NCBI GenBank assembly: GCA_963170055.1
Contig: CAUJGJ010000455.1
Span: 124,001 to 188,000 of the forward strand
From: Halisarca cf. caerulea
Taxonomy: Eukaryota > Porifera > Demospongiae > Chondrillida > Halisarcidae
Length of the DNA stretch: 64,000 nt
Reading direction: 5' to 3'
Shown here: positions 1-15,813 of the stretch, in pieces
Numbering within the stretch: the first letter of the stretch is position 1
Layout: every line of letters begins with the position of its first letter
Translations under genes and position numbers: made by a program
Notes under the pieces: model-generated
What the model was told of the DNA's origin: nothing
Databases searched by the model: none
Seen by the model: the letters and a program-made list of their open reading frames with translations, nothing else

Positions 1-1145
1 ATCTGATATAGCAAATTGCAAGCTCTGGGCATCATTGGAATTCCACTGTTCCCTCACTACATATCCAACCAGCTCACAGCAAAATAGATGGTCTTCCATC
101 CAAACAAAAAGACATCAGTGTAGCTTTCTTCTCTGTCAATGGAAAGCTCTTTCCCACACACACTGGAAAGAGTAGAGTAACAAATTAAACAAGGTTTCGA
201 TAAATCAAGGCACCAAAAGCAGCACGTGTACTGTGCACTCACCTGATGCTGAAAGATGGAATGATGTAAAAGTTGCTCCAATTGGCCAGAAAGTATGCTA
301 CTATCAGTTTCAGCGTCACAAGCACATGAATGCCACCCAGCACATAGAGCAAGATGCTGCCAAACCACCAGTAGACCAGTGGCACAGTTGGACTTAGCAT
401 GATGGAAAAGTTAGCTGCTGCTTTTGTTCTTGGAGAAAACAGCCTATGTATGTAAAATATAATAGTACTGTAGTAGTAGCTGTAGCTTTTTTGTTTGAAT
501 ACTCTAATTTAGAGATACTCTTTTTGTTAATTTAAGATATTGTCTGGAGTGGAGGGCTAGGATGTTAGTCAAGCAATATTTGGAGCATGACATCAGAGTT
601 ACAAAAACCTTGTGAAAATACACTCACTCGGCATTTTCTGGTGTTAGTTCAGCAGGATCTCTCCATGATACCAGCACAAGAATGTTCAGCAGAAGAGAGA
701 GGAGAATGTACATCCAGTGCCATACACGCCTGTGCAGTCAATACATTGAGGAAACAATAGGTTAACAATGGATATTGTAATACAAGTAAGAAGACTGTTC
801 TGTTTGAGACTACGTACATGTATATGTACATGCATCTATCATTCATTAATAGATGTTATGCCACTTACGGAAATGCAATAAAGATCCTTGTATACCAATG
901 ACTTCTCAGACGATTCTGAGGATGGGGCAATAAAAGATAGTTCATAAATATACTGTATACATATTTGATCGATACAGTGCACATGTCATCTTAAACATAC
1001 ACACATACACACACTCTAATGTAGTTTGTAGGTGTCAGTATAGCATGGGATAGGCATAGTTATATTATTGATATAGCATACAGAGACACCCAAAGACTAT
1101 GATACGTACAGTCTTATGCCAAGATTACGGAAAAGGTAGGTTGGG
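1..1145 (-). CDS. ITPR: ITPR exons 66-70: first membrane helices, incomplete
   Basis: Exons: 1106-1145, 869-915, 628-729, 243-443, 1-52 (runs off the window). The 628-729 exon encodes [20 protein letters not shown], a membrane helix. The 243-443 exon encodes [17 protein letters not shown] and [17 protein letters not shown], matching the second helix region of the receptor (family [20 protein letters not shown]). The 1-52 exon uses acceptor TGAG/GGAAC; the nearer TAG acceptor would give an early stop. The pore, selectivity filter and C-terminal zinc-finger tail are not in the window. Confidence 0.75.
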
Positions 1146-4100
1146 CTAACAAGCCAAGGAGAGCATTGTGCATAGAACATAAAAATGTAAAAGGGCCAGG
1201 TTAGCCCTTTTTCTACACACTCTATTCATAACCAGAATAGCTCGCAGTCTACTTACTGTGTGCTCTATTTCTCTCTTGATGGCTTTGGTCCATTCAAGAA
1301 AGTCTCTCACTTTATTCTCACCAGAATCTCGATTCACATTCCATTTCACCTTTTCTATCAACTCTTCTGGAAGTTTATCCTAGCAATAAGCAAATTAGTT
1401 GTGATTGATTACATGCCAAATGACCCCGTAAGACACATGAGGTCCGCTATTGGGCAGTTGTGCACTCACAGAAGGATTGTAGGTGAAATGCACTTTAGCA
1501 AGAACACCATCTCCATCCAAGTTCTCGTACAACACTTCAACAGATCTTGTGTGATCTTCACCATATTCCCAAGCTTCCTTGAGCTTCTCTTCCCTCTCAC
1601 TGGGATCATCGCTCTGGGGTAAGCCTGCATGTGGGGAAAAACAATCTCCAATGTTTACTACGCAATTACTGAAAGAATGACAATATGAACATAAACTGTC
1701 TACCATAATGTCACATATGTATGATGTAGTTTTGTTTTTGACCTCACTTCTGTCTGCCATTTTGTACATGTGAGAATAATGGATGGAAGTGAGGCTGCGA
1801 GTGCAACTAGTGGCACATGCAAAATATTCATAAGTTAAAAAAGAATGCAAAAACAAACATCATCAATCATTCTGTCAACAACAAATTTGTAAATGGTGGA
1901 GATGGGATCGTATTGAACTGAAATCTGAATTAATTAATCAGAGGAGTACCAACTGTACAGCAAGGTGACAAGTAATAGTATGTATATTTAGCATGATGTG
2001 GCTTTGGTATAACCTATGAAGACTTTGAAAACTAACTTATTCTTCCCCTTGTTTCCTCTGAAATACCATCCAACGAAGCCAAAGACATTAACACGTGATA
2101 TGTTGAAAGCAAAGCCCTTTCAGCATTATCATCCATTCTCTCTCTTTTCTACACACAACACATGAAGGAATAGACATCAGATGAATATACAGTGACACTT
2201 GAGATAGGTACAGTACATATGTAAGGTTAGCTGATGACTTTGTACACTGTCAAGAATTTACACAAAGAAAAGAAGAGTGATTATAGTATACATATACGTA
2301 CTGTATGTACTGTAAGTACATGAATGTACACAAAGTATGTAAGTTTAGGTAGCAGTCAATTTGTGTGAGCATGCACACATACGTACCACCAGTGGATGCT
2401 TCCTAAGCTCGTGAAAGAAGACTAGAACATCAAGAAGAGCTTCTGTATCCAGAGTCTTCAGTACATCCTACAATTTATAAGAGACAAATTTCCAGAGCTA
2501 CAATGTTTAGTGGTGACCTCCACTAGTGTACAAATAGTGTATGGCCTTGACTACAGCAGCAGCGCACACATGCAGTGAGGCAGCACCCAAATGCAGTCTT
2601 TATACAACAGTGAACTAGGTCCTATACTGCTCTGTAAGACATTCCTCACATTGCAAGTGTACACATAAACTCCTTGAAAGGAGCACATCTGTACATCAGT
2701 AGGACATTTACTGTGGCTCTGGTAATGTTCCAGTCATAGAGGCTCCACTTACACTGTATGTGCGTACAATATACTAAACATTGTATGGAGCACACAAGTG
2801 AATAGCATGTACAATCCTACATACTGTATAAATGGGTCAGGTTATTCTACAAGCTAACTGACTGTGGAACGTGATACAGAGTACCAGCTGAACATACAAA
2901 AGTACAGTAAATGCTATATAATTTTAATTAAATAAACACAATATCCACTGCAGTTACATGGAGATATACCAATGCCAGTTTTGGTGCATTTCTGTGAGTT
3001 TCCTCCACAAATGTGTGCAGTAGATCAACAGTGGTGGCCTTGAGTTGCAAAACCTATTGAAGAGGCAAACCATGTAGCTCAAACAAATAATCAGAGGAAT
3101 TTAGAATGCTGGATGCAACTAACATCTGTGAGGTTGCAATCAATAGTGTGTGGAAGTTGCAGAATACGGTTGAAAGCATCAACAATTTGGCAGTCAAACA
3201 AGACAGCTTGGTTGTAGTAATTACCCTGAAAGTGAAGACAGAATGGAAACATAAAAAGAACAAGATTCAGGATTAGTAAGTAACAGTAACACAGTGCAGC
3301 TAGTCTAAAGTATGAGGCACACTGTTTGCTGATGGTTGTGTACCTTTAGTGCTCATCATGCATTTGCACCTCATATATAGAATATATAATTTACTACGTA
3401 CATGTTATAGGCAGTTTACAGTATGCTAATAATAACTTTTCAAGAAAATATCGCTTAAACACCCACACTAGCAATTTGGTGACATATAGGCATTGGAGGA
3501 GAAAGAAATGAAGCTAACTGGCAAGAACTGGAGAGAATAACAATTATACACTAATAAATAAGCTGTCCATGATTTTCTCCTGTCACAGATTATACTTTGA
3601 ATGATGATATGCCTAACAAGGATTGTGGCAATGAGCAATGATATGTACTTTGGATCATGTACAGACAGTACAGTACATAAGGAATGTTATATACAAAGAT
3701 ACGTATTATTATAAATAGTAGACAAGAAGCTTACATGCTTGTATTAAATTTGCTTACCACAGACATTTCCAGTAAGGTCTCAACTACTTCTTGAATGAGT
3801 TCAATGTTCTGCTGGTTAATCTCACTATGCTGCTGCTGGAGGAAAGTGGCCACCTTTCCCACCAAGTTAACATTCGCAATGCTGTCTGGTTGCTCACGAA
3901 AGAAGTTCTATGAGAACAGGATAATGGCAATACCGTACAGTGTGAAGCATATGTGAATACAGAAATACGTACAGTATGTGCACAGTATGAGTGATAAAAA
4001 AACTACCTGCATAACTCTGTTCTGTCCATTGCATATTTGCCCAAGAACTTTCAGTGCCAGCTCAGGATGCAGTGGATTATGATGCAATAATGCTTCTTTT

Positions 4101-7100
4101 GTATCTTTTCTTGACACCTGCACCTTTTCTTTGGCACGAGTAATCTTCTTCATTTCCATTCCTTTAGTAATGTCTTTCACTTTACGCTTGTCTGTCTCAG
4201 CATCATTGTCACTGTCACTGTCACTATCACTACCATCCTCATCTGCCAGTACCTGTAACTGTTGAGCATGAAAACGAGGGATAATGGAAGCTACAGTGTA
4301 ATTCCATATTAGGTGCACCTACTACATGTATGCAAAGGAACACTCACGCTTGCATGCAGATCAGCACCATCCCCTTTGAATCTCATGATCTGTGGAAACA
4401 AGAACAGCTTACTTATGGGCTGTTCACCATTGCAGCATGAAAACTTCACGTGTTTTTGTCAAACTATTGTCGATTAGGGTTATGCACCACAAGTAGTGAG
4501 CAAACCACTAACTTACCATACTTCTTACTGCACCTACATACTTTGAACACAATATACAAACCAATGCTATGACAGCTAAATGGAACAGAAAACAGTAAAA
4601 TTGAAAAAATCCTCACTTGAGAGCAGAGCAGGACATTACAGCTTGACATGACAATATTATTGAATACGCAGAAAAACCAATGACACATGTACAGTACATG
4701 CCGTAGATGCTTATTAGCATATTAGTACCCTAAGAGCCTTGCATTTCAAGGGATTCTAGGGATTCATACACTATAATGTTATTAGTACTATAAATACAAT
4801 GTATATTCAGAAACATGTACAAACAATATACAACCTAGCCCCCCTAGCTTTTAGTATGAGGCCACAATAAAATGTGCTGCTAGCTAAAAAAGTAAATATT
4901 ATGAGCGCTTCTCCCTCCCTACTACAGACATGTGCAATAAAACACACACACACATGCACACGCATGTACAAACTCATAGACATGTCTGCACGCACAAACA
5001 CATGCACACACGCCCCCCCCCCCCCCACACACACACATACTGAAACATTGACACATACTCACCAATTCATTGTTGTCTCTTTCCCTATCTGTCAACTGCT
5101 GCAAAAGAATTCGGCTGGTAACAAAAAGAGTAAATGCAATCATGATAAAGTTAGCTGATATCAAATATCATACTGCATGAGGCATTTGTTATGACAGATG
5201 GATTGTTGTGCGGAAGTTGGAAATGTGTACTTCTATAGTTTTTTCCAAACTACTCTCTTACAGACCTGCAATGCTTAGTACGTAGTGGCCAAAAGAATGT
5301 CTACAATGAAGTCTATCAAATGGGCTGGTATTCAAGCAGATACTGTATGTACATGCATACTGCAGTGTAGAGTAAGGTGAAAATGATACAATTGTGTAAG
5401 CACCAATTGCAGACAGCTTCAAACAGTGGTGCCCAGTACTTTGATGTGCACACATTTCAAAGTGGCATTTCTAAAACCAGATAACCCATAAGAATGAATG
5501 ATGAAACACATTATATTCATGTGCTTGTAGATGGAATCCAGCACATTACACACACAAAAACTTTACAGTCTGGCCTGTGCTATAGCACTTTCAACCAACT
5601 GTAAAGGAATCTTACTGTACTGATGGGGTAAGTACACTCACTTTTCTCTAGTGATGGCTACGGACAAGTCGAGGTTTCTTGCTACACCACTCAGGAACCT
5701 TCCTTCTCTCCTGTTGCATAGAAACTCGCACCCTTTCTGCAAAGACATTGAATAATTTCAACCAAATGAAGACAATTGCAACCAAATTTTGTAAAAAGGA
5801 GCGGAAAATTCTGTCTGTGATACAAAGGCTTGACTAGGAAGTTAATAAGGCCAGGACTACAGTGAAACCTCTATTAAAGGACACCCCCGAAATGCAGAAA
5901 CCTCCTTTAACAGGACTCCATTACTCTGTCCCATTTGAAATCACTCACATTGACATGTGTACAGTTGAAACCTCCAAAATAAGGACACCTCCATATACAG
6001 GACAGCTTACTGTGGTCCCAATGGTGTCCTTATTATAGAGGTTTCACTGTAGACATATCTAACCCCATCTCCTGTAATCCCCTGCTGCGGCAATCTGTAA
6101 TACCCAAGGCATTAAAACAGTTGGCAAGATTTGTTTCAGTGATCAAGCACGTATGAAACTGTACGTACTGTATGTACTGTATGTTAGTTGATAACTCCTA
6201 TCACACAGCTGTTCTTAAGCAGTCAATGAATGCACATGAGCACTGTAACTAGACCACAGATTGACTGACCTGAACCTTCCTGTTGCCCTCGTGAAGGAGT
6301 ACAGACAGAAAAGCAAACACTTCAGTTACAATGGCACTATTCTGGTGATTCAACATGGGGAGAATCTGAATGTAAGAAATTAAGAGAAGTAAACCATGCC
6401 TTGAACTAACACAGGCTCTGGGACATTGCAAATGTTACAGTAAAATTTTAAAACAGAACAAGTATGTATGTGTTTAGTGATTACAAAAATAACAAGAAAA
6501 CACAATAGGAATACAGTATGCCCTCCTTTATCAGACCACAACTGTTACTCATAAAATGTGTCGGATAAATCAGGTGAGGCTGTACTTTGATCAATCACAG
6601 TACATGACTGCATAGGAAAAGGTCCACAATATAAAGTATGCATACCTTAGCCACTGTGTTACCGCCAACAGCTTGGATGGCATCTTGCACCCTGATCACA
6701 TTGCCCACCATTCTACATGTGTAGAATGAAGAGTTCAAAGATGCTGCACACTGTGGGCAACATATGCATGCATATGTTGGCCAAGAATGATTCTCACAAA
6801 GTGTATCTCTTCGGATGGTTCTCCTTCACCTCTGGATCCACACGCATTATTTCATTGTGAACAGCAGCTCTTAGAACCTACCAATATGCAATATGTATTA
6901 TAGTATTACAGTAATTCAGCATACTGTACATCCATTATGTGTGCACACATATACTGTACAAACACAAATGTACAACAGGGATGCATTTGATTAAGTCCCT
7001 AGTACCTTGAAGTTAAAAATAGCTTGACTTCCCAATCCCTGTATACCACTATATACAAATACAGGTCAGTATACGTACAGGAAACATCTATTGGTGCTGT

Positions 7101-10100
7101 CCAATGATTTGTGGAAGGTAACTCATGTCCAAATAGCTATGTATTGACATTTTGTGAGTATAGTCAGAACTGAGTATGGCTTTTCAAGTAATGTTTTGGG
7201 AGATTGTATTTTCATGCATATCAAGCAACACAATCACACATGTATGTAGTACAGTACATGCATAAGAGCACACATATAAGTATGTATAATTATTATACGT
7301 ATTTACATACATACTGTACATACAGTACATACTGTAGGTGCATGTATACATACCATATTTACTACCATTAATGATGCATAATATTATTACACAGTTGATG
7401 CATTTTTATACACTTCTGTACACTACATTTGAAATTACTATACTAAAATTATGCACAATACTCTACAGTATATACGTGTTTTTGGGTCAGTACAAGTGCT
7501 CATGTATGACAGAAAGTACAAAAATATTAAAAAAGAACGATTCAACTGGTGGAGGCGAATGCTCTTACTGTATATTATACTTGTACAAAAAACATGCAAA
7601 AGTACCTGAAGGCACTTGATGACCAGAATATCTTGTCGAGCCTGCTCTGCTTCAGTTAAGTCGTCCAGTTTGGTGAATGAAATGCTGCAGGTAAGCAAAT
7701 GACATGATATCCCCTTGCACCCCAGCACACAGTCAAAGGTATCAATAGCTCCACTTCTAACACAGCAGGGTGTCTTTCAGGTGGTCTCCCTTGAAAATGT
7801 TTTACCCCACTTGAGAATTTACTAAGTTAATACATCTTTCACAGTATGGTGATACTCCCCATTATTGTCTACAAGCATACTTTAATTTGCCCCCCCTCCC
7901 CTCAACCCTTCGAATTTTTGGCTTAAAGAAACCCTGCACAGTCATACCTGCATACTGTATGAGCCACAATATCATAGCAATAATATATACTGTATATACC
8001 ATAAGTAAAATATTCGGGGGTGCTGGTGGCTGAGTAGGTTAGCACAAGGAAGTTAAGCAGTGAGCAAAGGGCACCATTCCACCTGTGTGCCATTTGGCGC
8101 TTTTTTCCCTGCACCCCCTGCCACCAACGTGGGAACTGACGAGAAGATGACCTACTGCCGCCACAGAACTAATTTGAATCTGATTAAATTTGATTGTGTG
8201 TGTGTGAGTGTGTGGGATACTGGTGGCCTTAGGAGTAGCCTCTGGCTAATGGCCCACCTAGTTAAAATAAGAAATTATCATTATTATATTAATAAGAAAT
8301 CACTATTAAAATTCATCATCAGTGCTGACGTTGCATATGAAAAAGTTCGCTGCTCTATGTACTACATGGATTACTGTCAAATCATAGCAACAGTTCCTCT
8401 CACAGCAAGGCTATAGCAGTAAGCTACATGCTCAAGACATGAGAGTACACACTGTGCAACTCACTCCAACAGATGAACAAGATGCTTTGTCTCTGGGAAA
8501 ACACGAGGTGTATTGTTTTCACGACTGCAAAAAATCAGAAAAATATTATGAAATCATTGTGAAGATATGACATAAGGTAACTTGCACATCTCTTCCTTAG
8601 ACATCTGTTGTAAGCAGCCTAATCTACCCACTCTGACTGTGCACACATAAACCATTTGTAGCATTGTTGGTACAACTTACACTGCAAAACAAGAAACAAA
8701 GTTCTGAAAAGGTTGTCCAAGTGGCAAATACAGTGGTCCTTTAACTTTCATGTCAGCATCCTCAAAATCACTGTATGCTATGAGGAAAGATTTCAGCAAG
8801 TGACACTACTTCAAAGTAGTGTAAATGAATGCATATAAAACACAATAAAATGGCCCGAAAAATCCTCTGAACTATTTCTAGCAAAAACAGATACTGTATG
8901 TAGGACAATAATGAAGTGCTTTTATATATTATGCACTGTACTCATATGTGCATGAACGTGCATACATACAAGACTGTTTAAGGAATATATATGCATCATG
9001 TGCTGTCAACTAACGTAGTCCACAAATAGGCTTTTTCGCAACTCCTATTTGATGCTGAACAGTATTCTGACCATTGCAGGCTTGCTCAAAGGCTTGAACA
9101 TAGTTGTTGAAGTCCACATTGAGTTTGAGTTCTTGAGAATACACACTTTCAAATTGCTAAAAGCACAACGTTAAAATATCATAGTTTAGTTGCAAGTTCA
9201 GTGATAGCACAATATAAATTCCACTGTTATATATAGCCACACAAGAATTCCATCCAGAATCAGTAGTACATATGTGTTAGGCGTGTGTATTTGGATGTAG
9301 AATGGATCATAGAACAGAGTGAAGAAATCAGTCAATTAGACCATAAGTTTGGCAATAGCTGTGAATCATTTTGGCATGTAGCCCCAAACATGATATGCAT
9401 CCATATGTTTGTATGTACGTACGTGCTTTGTATGCATGTACAGCTGTACACGCATGTCACAGTATATGAAAGAGTAGGAACACTGGGGACTTAAAAATTG
9501 GGGTCACTGTAGCTCTCAATGGATTCTATGCCTGTGTCTGCACAGTAGTTGTACCAAGTACATAGCTGTACATACAGAACACATGTACAGTCACACCTTG
9601 ATGGGATTGCTTTTAGTTGATGATGCCTCTTCAATGAATACATTCACTGCTTCCCGCAACTAGACATAGGCAGAAGCAAAGTCTATAGTAGTATGCAGCA
9701 ATACTATTGACCATGTTAGTACACACATATTATCTAATATACTATAATGTTGGCTTTGATGATGTGTATTGCTGTTTTGAGTGTGTGTGTGTGTGTGCTT
9801 CCTGGTTGAAGGACAGTGTAAGCTGAGTGAGTGTTCGTTCAGCTAAGTGTGGTAAACTACAGTGAGGATGCATCAGGTGCATGTGCATCACCTGTCCAGG
9901 AATATTCAAGTAGTGATCCACTTCAGGTAAACTAGTGACAGCAAGTACAGCTTCTCTCAGCAGAAGAATTTCTGTCTTGTTCTTCAAATAAGGTAGAAGT
10001 ACTGGAACAGATGTCTGTGAAACAAGATAATAGTGAGTGACACGAAAGAATTTAGAATGCATCAAGCAAAAGACAAAGAATAGGTTAAGCACTTGAAATA

Positions 10101-13100
10101 TTTTTCCATAATAGGTGCATCACTGATCAGGTGCAAGCCTGATATGTTACTCTACACACTGCAGCGGAAACTCGTTATAATTCTGCCTATAGTGAACAAG
10201 TACATGTGTTAAAGTTAGTGGTGTACTATGAAAGTCTGTCTGGTTGTGGGGAATTTCTGATATAGTGAAGTATTTCCCATGTCCCCTGCGATTCATTATA
10301 ATGAGATTCCATATATAGGACATGATGTACTTTAGGCAAATCACTACTATTTGCAGTGGTGTTGTGTAAGTACATATGTACATAATAATTATGCAATACA
10401 AAAACTTCATGCATGGCGACTATGCATGTAATATTCCACACTAGGGATAGCCATAATTATTGCTGAACAAAATCTCATAAATGCCTTACCATTTGCACAG
10501 AACTGGACAAGAGCAACAAATCTTTTGAAATTTTGGTGTGCCCAAACAAAAACATAGATGATGTTTGAACTGGAAAGAAGTAGTGATTAGCCTTATGCCA
10601 TTATTATCTCAATAAATATTACAATAATTATGATTTCATAATATAAATATTATGATAATCATTGAAAGAATATCATGATTTTCAAAGTTGTTGAAATACT
10701 TATTGCTCAGCCCTATCATGCACATACAGTACATTTGCTAAGAGGCTATGGAAGAAAATAGATTCCTACAAAAAGCTCTATAATGTCAATAATAATCATG
10801 TCAGGATGAAGCTGAATGCACTGGTAATGCTGGATTTGTGAGATGCATAGCTTAGGGTAGGGTATGTATATGTGTGTGTACGAACCAGTAGGGCACTTGC
10901 AACCTGTCGGATCAAGTTCATAATGTCATGTACTTCAGATATCAATCGAGTCAGCTGCCAGTAATAGACCTGATGGAGCAACACAAATAAGACATCATCA
11001 TCAATGTACCTACTGATCACAAAGTACATATGTACAGTACAGTAGTTGAGACATAGGAGCAAGGGCTGTGTGGCATATGAAATGCCAAGGGTGAGTGCAT
11101 TTTGTAATGCCATAGTTACAGCCCCGAGTACCTATGTCTTAACCACTGTAGCATCCATTCATGGATTGTGGGCAAGTGCTTTTTGCTTCCAGGAATTTGA
11201 TGAAGCAACTTATTAAACCCTAAATATTGAATTTCTGAAGGGAATTAATTACCTACTACCCTGCATAGAACGTCCCATGACTTGGAGTACCCACACAAAA
11301 CTTACTCTCAGTAGTGGAAGTAGACCATCCAGTAAGTATCCCAGAGATCCTGGTGGCAGACTTTTGGCAACAGTGGATTCACCTCTTTGTCAGCAAAACA
11401 AGAAATAAGGTAATTTGCTCACCAGAGCATGTGATACATGTACAGTGTATACTTTGGACTCAGACACAGTATTGTACAGATGCACAAACAGTTAGTATTA
11501 TTTAATTTGCTGTAATTAGTGAATCAAATAAAAGTTGGAGGCGAGCTGTATGGTACAAAAATTGAAAATATGCACAAACTATCGCAGTTATTAAGTGGAG
11601 AATGAGCTCCAATACTATGCACATTGGCTTGATGCCATTGTGTTGTAGGTAGTTGACAATTATTTACTGTATCACTTTGTACACCAAATGGAGACACTAC
11701 CAGTGGTCCATTCATCACTGAAAATCAAGTACAATATTACTGTATGTATTTGCATAACAATATTATCACAGAGCACTACACTGGTTGGTGCCACTAATTG
11801 CCATTAATTAGGTAAAAAGTTGGAAAGTTCAGGTGAATGGACTGTGTATGCAAGGTGCACTTCTGTACTGATAATACACATGCAATACTCACTCTGATTG
11901 GTCTCCTAAACAAGAATATCTGAGATACTTGATGGGAACAGCTTGCTGCTGTTGAGAGGCCACTTCAAGTTTCTTCTGCACATCCATCATGTGTTGACAG
12001 CTCATCCTCATAAACTTCACCATCAGTTCATCACTGGAGCATCAAATGAAACTGACTGAAATGTGTACAATGCCACCTTAACTCAGTCTACCGCTTAGTT
12101 TATGCATAGTTGTGCTGCACTAGATGAACACACTGTACATTCCTACCTGAACTGGGTTGTCAAGGCAGAGGCGCGTGCATCGCCATCCAAGTAAACCCAT
12201 ACAAGGTAAGAACAAAATGGCTGCTTTCTCGCAACTTCAATTCTGTCAGCTGTCAGAATCTAAACAATAGAAAGCACAAGGGTTGTGTGATTTCATACGA
12301 GTACGTACTTGTAATGTAGTGACCAACATATCATGAGGTACTACAGTGTACATACTGTATGTTGCCTGTGTAGTACTGTACGTAAGCAATGCATACTAGA
12401 TTATGACTACAGTACACTTGCACATTGTTAGGTATTCCACAGGCATGGTTATCTGATGTATTGTGTCCCCATAAACTCTGTTGAATTCATTGTACAGTGG
12501 CAATTGATCCTAGCCACCTTACCAGAGATGGACAGCTTAGGACACCCACTATGCTCTCTGCTATGCAGGGACACCTGTTCAATGCCCCACACAGCACCAG
12601 AAGGATGCTCTTAATCAAAATACTGTACATCAGTGAAGAAATTCTAGGCATAGCAAGTCAGTTCAGTTCAGTTCAGGTGGCCTGTTTTTATACAAAGCTG
12701 TCTAATACAAAGACAAGTGCACAATATGAATGCCACAGAGGAGGAAAGGTGTATGCATGCCTAAGATAGAAGCTCACTTTCAGTACTTCATCATCCGACA
12801 TTATATTCTGACAAATTGATTGGACAAAAATGTTCCGCCCTCTGCAGCATGTTGCCAGTAAGTCAACAATGTTCAGTAGCAACATTAACTGCGGATCAGT
12901 TCTCTTTGCAGATTGAAGGAGGTCCATCCTAGAACAGAAGTCAATACATATTGGCAAATATATGAATCAACAATAGATGAATACACATTACGTATGTACA
13001 ATATGTAGAAGTTGCATGAGACAAACACATGCCTAGAGCGGTATATTGCAGTCACCTTTTGGCATCCTCGTCTCCTTCATCCCCTAAAAAGTGGCTGAAA

Positions 13101-14349
13101 AATTCTTTATTCCTGCTAAAATATTTCATCACAAAGTCTTGATTCCTCTTGATGGGCAGATCAATGTCATCCACCTAAAACAGCCAATCAACTTTCATAG
13201 CAAACAAATACTCTAATGTACAATACAGTATGTACATACAGTAGGTCACATGCTCCCAAGCTAGCAAATATACATGGTGAGAGTGCACAAGTTGCAATGC
13301 GTACTGAACAAAGCAAGGATACAGGGTGGGTCATGTGTTTGGTGGCCTTCTGTGCAGCATAACACCATTACAAGACCATGCACTTCAGAATTGGGACCAT
13401 CCCAAAGCTATAAGACCACTTTATTACAGTCCAAACTATGTCCTATACACTAACATGGCAAATAGTTCCAAAATACACATGCACACACACAAATCCAATC
13501 CTGGGTACATGCGTAGCTGTTTACACAAGTGTTTACAAAAATCCAGATTTCAACCTGATCCATATTAGCAATCTAAAGCAACTAATATGGTGCATGGGAC
13601 TTCATCTGCAGCTACCTGTGCTTTCAGCATAATAGTTAGGATCTAAAATAATCCAGACTCCAACAGTAAGGAATACTAAACTTGTATCACAGAAGACAGA
13701 GCTAAGAGAATAGAATTCAAAGAAGGGTCACTTTCTTTACAGTACGTGTGATTACAATCATGATTTCACAGAGTGACTCCTTCATAGGTGATACCATTCT
13801 GGGCAGGGTATCTAGTGCTCTCAGAAATAAGACCACTTGTACTGGTGCTGAGTGTGGTCTTCCTTGTTAGGTACTGCGCTTGCGTACCCTTATAGCAAAA
13901 CCAATGATTGCAAGCCAGTGTGAAATATGCTATATCAAGCTAAAAACATACTGTAAGTACATAGCACACATGCAGCATGAGTTCTTCGCTGTCCTTATGC
14001 CAGCAGGGTTTACAATTCTTTAAAAGTGTATACGTAATTTGTTCCGTGCTATGGACACAACACTTATGCAACACAGTTTGCATATTTCAACAGACAGAAC
14101 CTTTGCCACTTACTCTAGTGATGGTCATGGCTTTCAGGGCCTGTAGGAGTTCTGCTTGTACGTTCGGATCTGGAGTTGTCACCACAAGTTTGAAAATCTG
14201 CTGCACATGTGTTTCTTTAACCTTCAAGCACAACTCATGATGGTTGGTAAATACCTTTAATGGAAGTGTAATACTATGATACACTTTAATGAATACTGCA
14301 TGTACAGCAAATTTCTACTTTTAACAAATGTATGCACACTATATGTAGT

Positions 14350-14410
<61 letters not shown>

Positions 14411-15656
14411 CCACATGCATGCAAATACAAACATACTACCACTACCCACATAGGTAATTAAATCTGCTAAAAGGGACATAAATGTATAAACTTCATGAAA
14501 TTTCATGAAACTTCAGAGACATAAATACACACAACTGTGCAGGATTCAATACTCCAACTACGTATTAACCTCTCCTACAACAGATGCTACACTGGCAACA
14601 GCAAATGGTACAGAAAGAATGGAGTCAAGTCTCATAAACAACTGCTCCTGAACCAAACGATGACCTCTGCAAAAGAATGGGGAGGAACAGTAATAATACT
14701 GATTGGAAGCATGTCTACCACGCTGGGGAATACCTTGCAAAGGCAGTCAAGAACTTGAGGGCCTCTCTAAACAAGCTTTCAACTGATTCTCTTGATGGAT
14801 CAGCAGGGACTTCAGATTCATCTTCAAACTTGTAATCATCAAATCTGTGCAGTATCAAATCCAGTACTTCTGGCAGAATACCTGATATGGTCCAAGTGGA
14901 TCAAACAGCTCATGGATCGAAGTACGATGTCACCACTATGTATTCAGTCCACTGGGACTCACCATGGTTGAGTAAAATCCTCTGATTCTGGTAGTGAGGT
15001 AGGCCCAGGCTCTCATTCATGAAACACAGTCTACAGATGTACGTATGCAAAAAGAGAAATGAGAAAATCTAAGGGTCTTACAAGGTGTCGGAAAATACTG
15101 ATACTGTATCTGGTGTTATCTGGCATGTGAAAGTGTGTAGGGTGAAAGCCATGCACTGTACGTATCTAATCATAGAGCCAGGGAATTCTAACTTTACCTC
15201 AAAATCATTCACAATATTGCATGTGTACATATGCACACACAATCACGTTATATATACAGTAAAATATATCCATGAAGTTCATTTATCTGAACTGGCAGTA
15301 ATATTTGCACAAGATGCATAAATTGCATACATACTGTATACATAAAAGTTGGTAAAACAGAGAAATGTTTCAATATTCACACTTTAGCCTTTTATCCCTT
15401 ACTTTCTAAGTTGCTTGAATACAGCTTCCAATTTCTCAATGCTTTCTGTGTCGAGCTCGTGGCGAATCATCTTCCTGACTTCATTAACTCTGGTGATCAC
15501 CACCCTTTGAGCTTCAGTGGACTCAGTCGTCAATAGTAGCTACATAAGGAGAGAGTGAGGAAGAGAGGAAGTGAGGTATACCAATGCATGCATGTACACA
15601 CAGATACAAGCACGTATACAGTACATGCACTCAAGCATGCAGACAGGAATACAGGT

Positions 15657-15718
<62 letters not shown>

Positions 15719-15751
15719 ACACACACACCCACACCCACCCACACCCACCCA

Positions 15752-15813
<62 letters not shown>

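Noticed and set aside
7995..8075. Functional tRNA gene
   Set aside because: A-box-like sequence only; no cloverleaf or B box could be drawn.
11600..11716. Possible extra ITPR exon beginning TGATGAATGGACC
   Set aside because: In the required phase it reaches a stop, and joining 11893 directly to 11384 gives a continuous frame matching the family.
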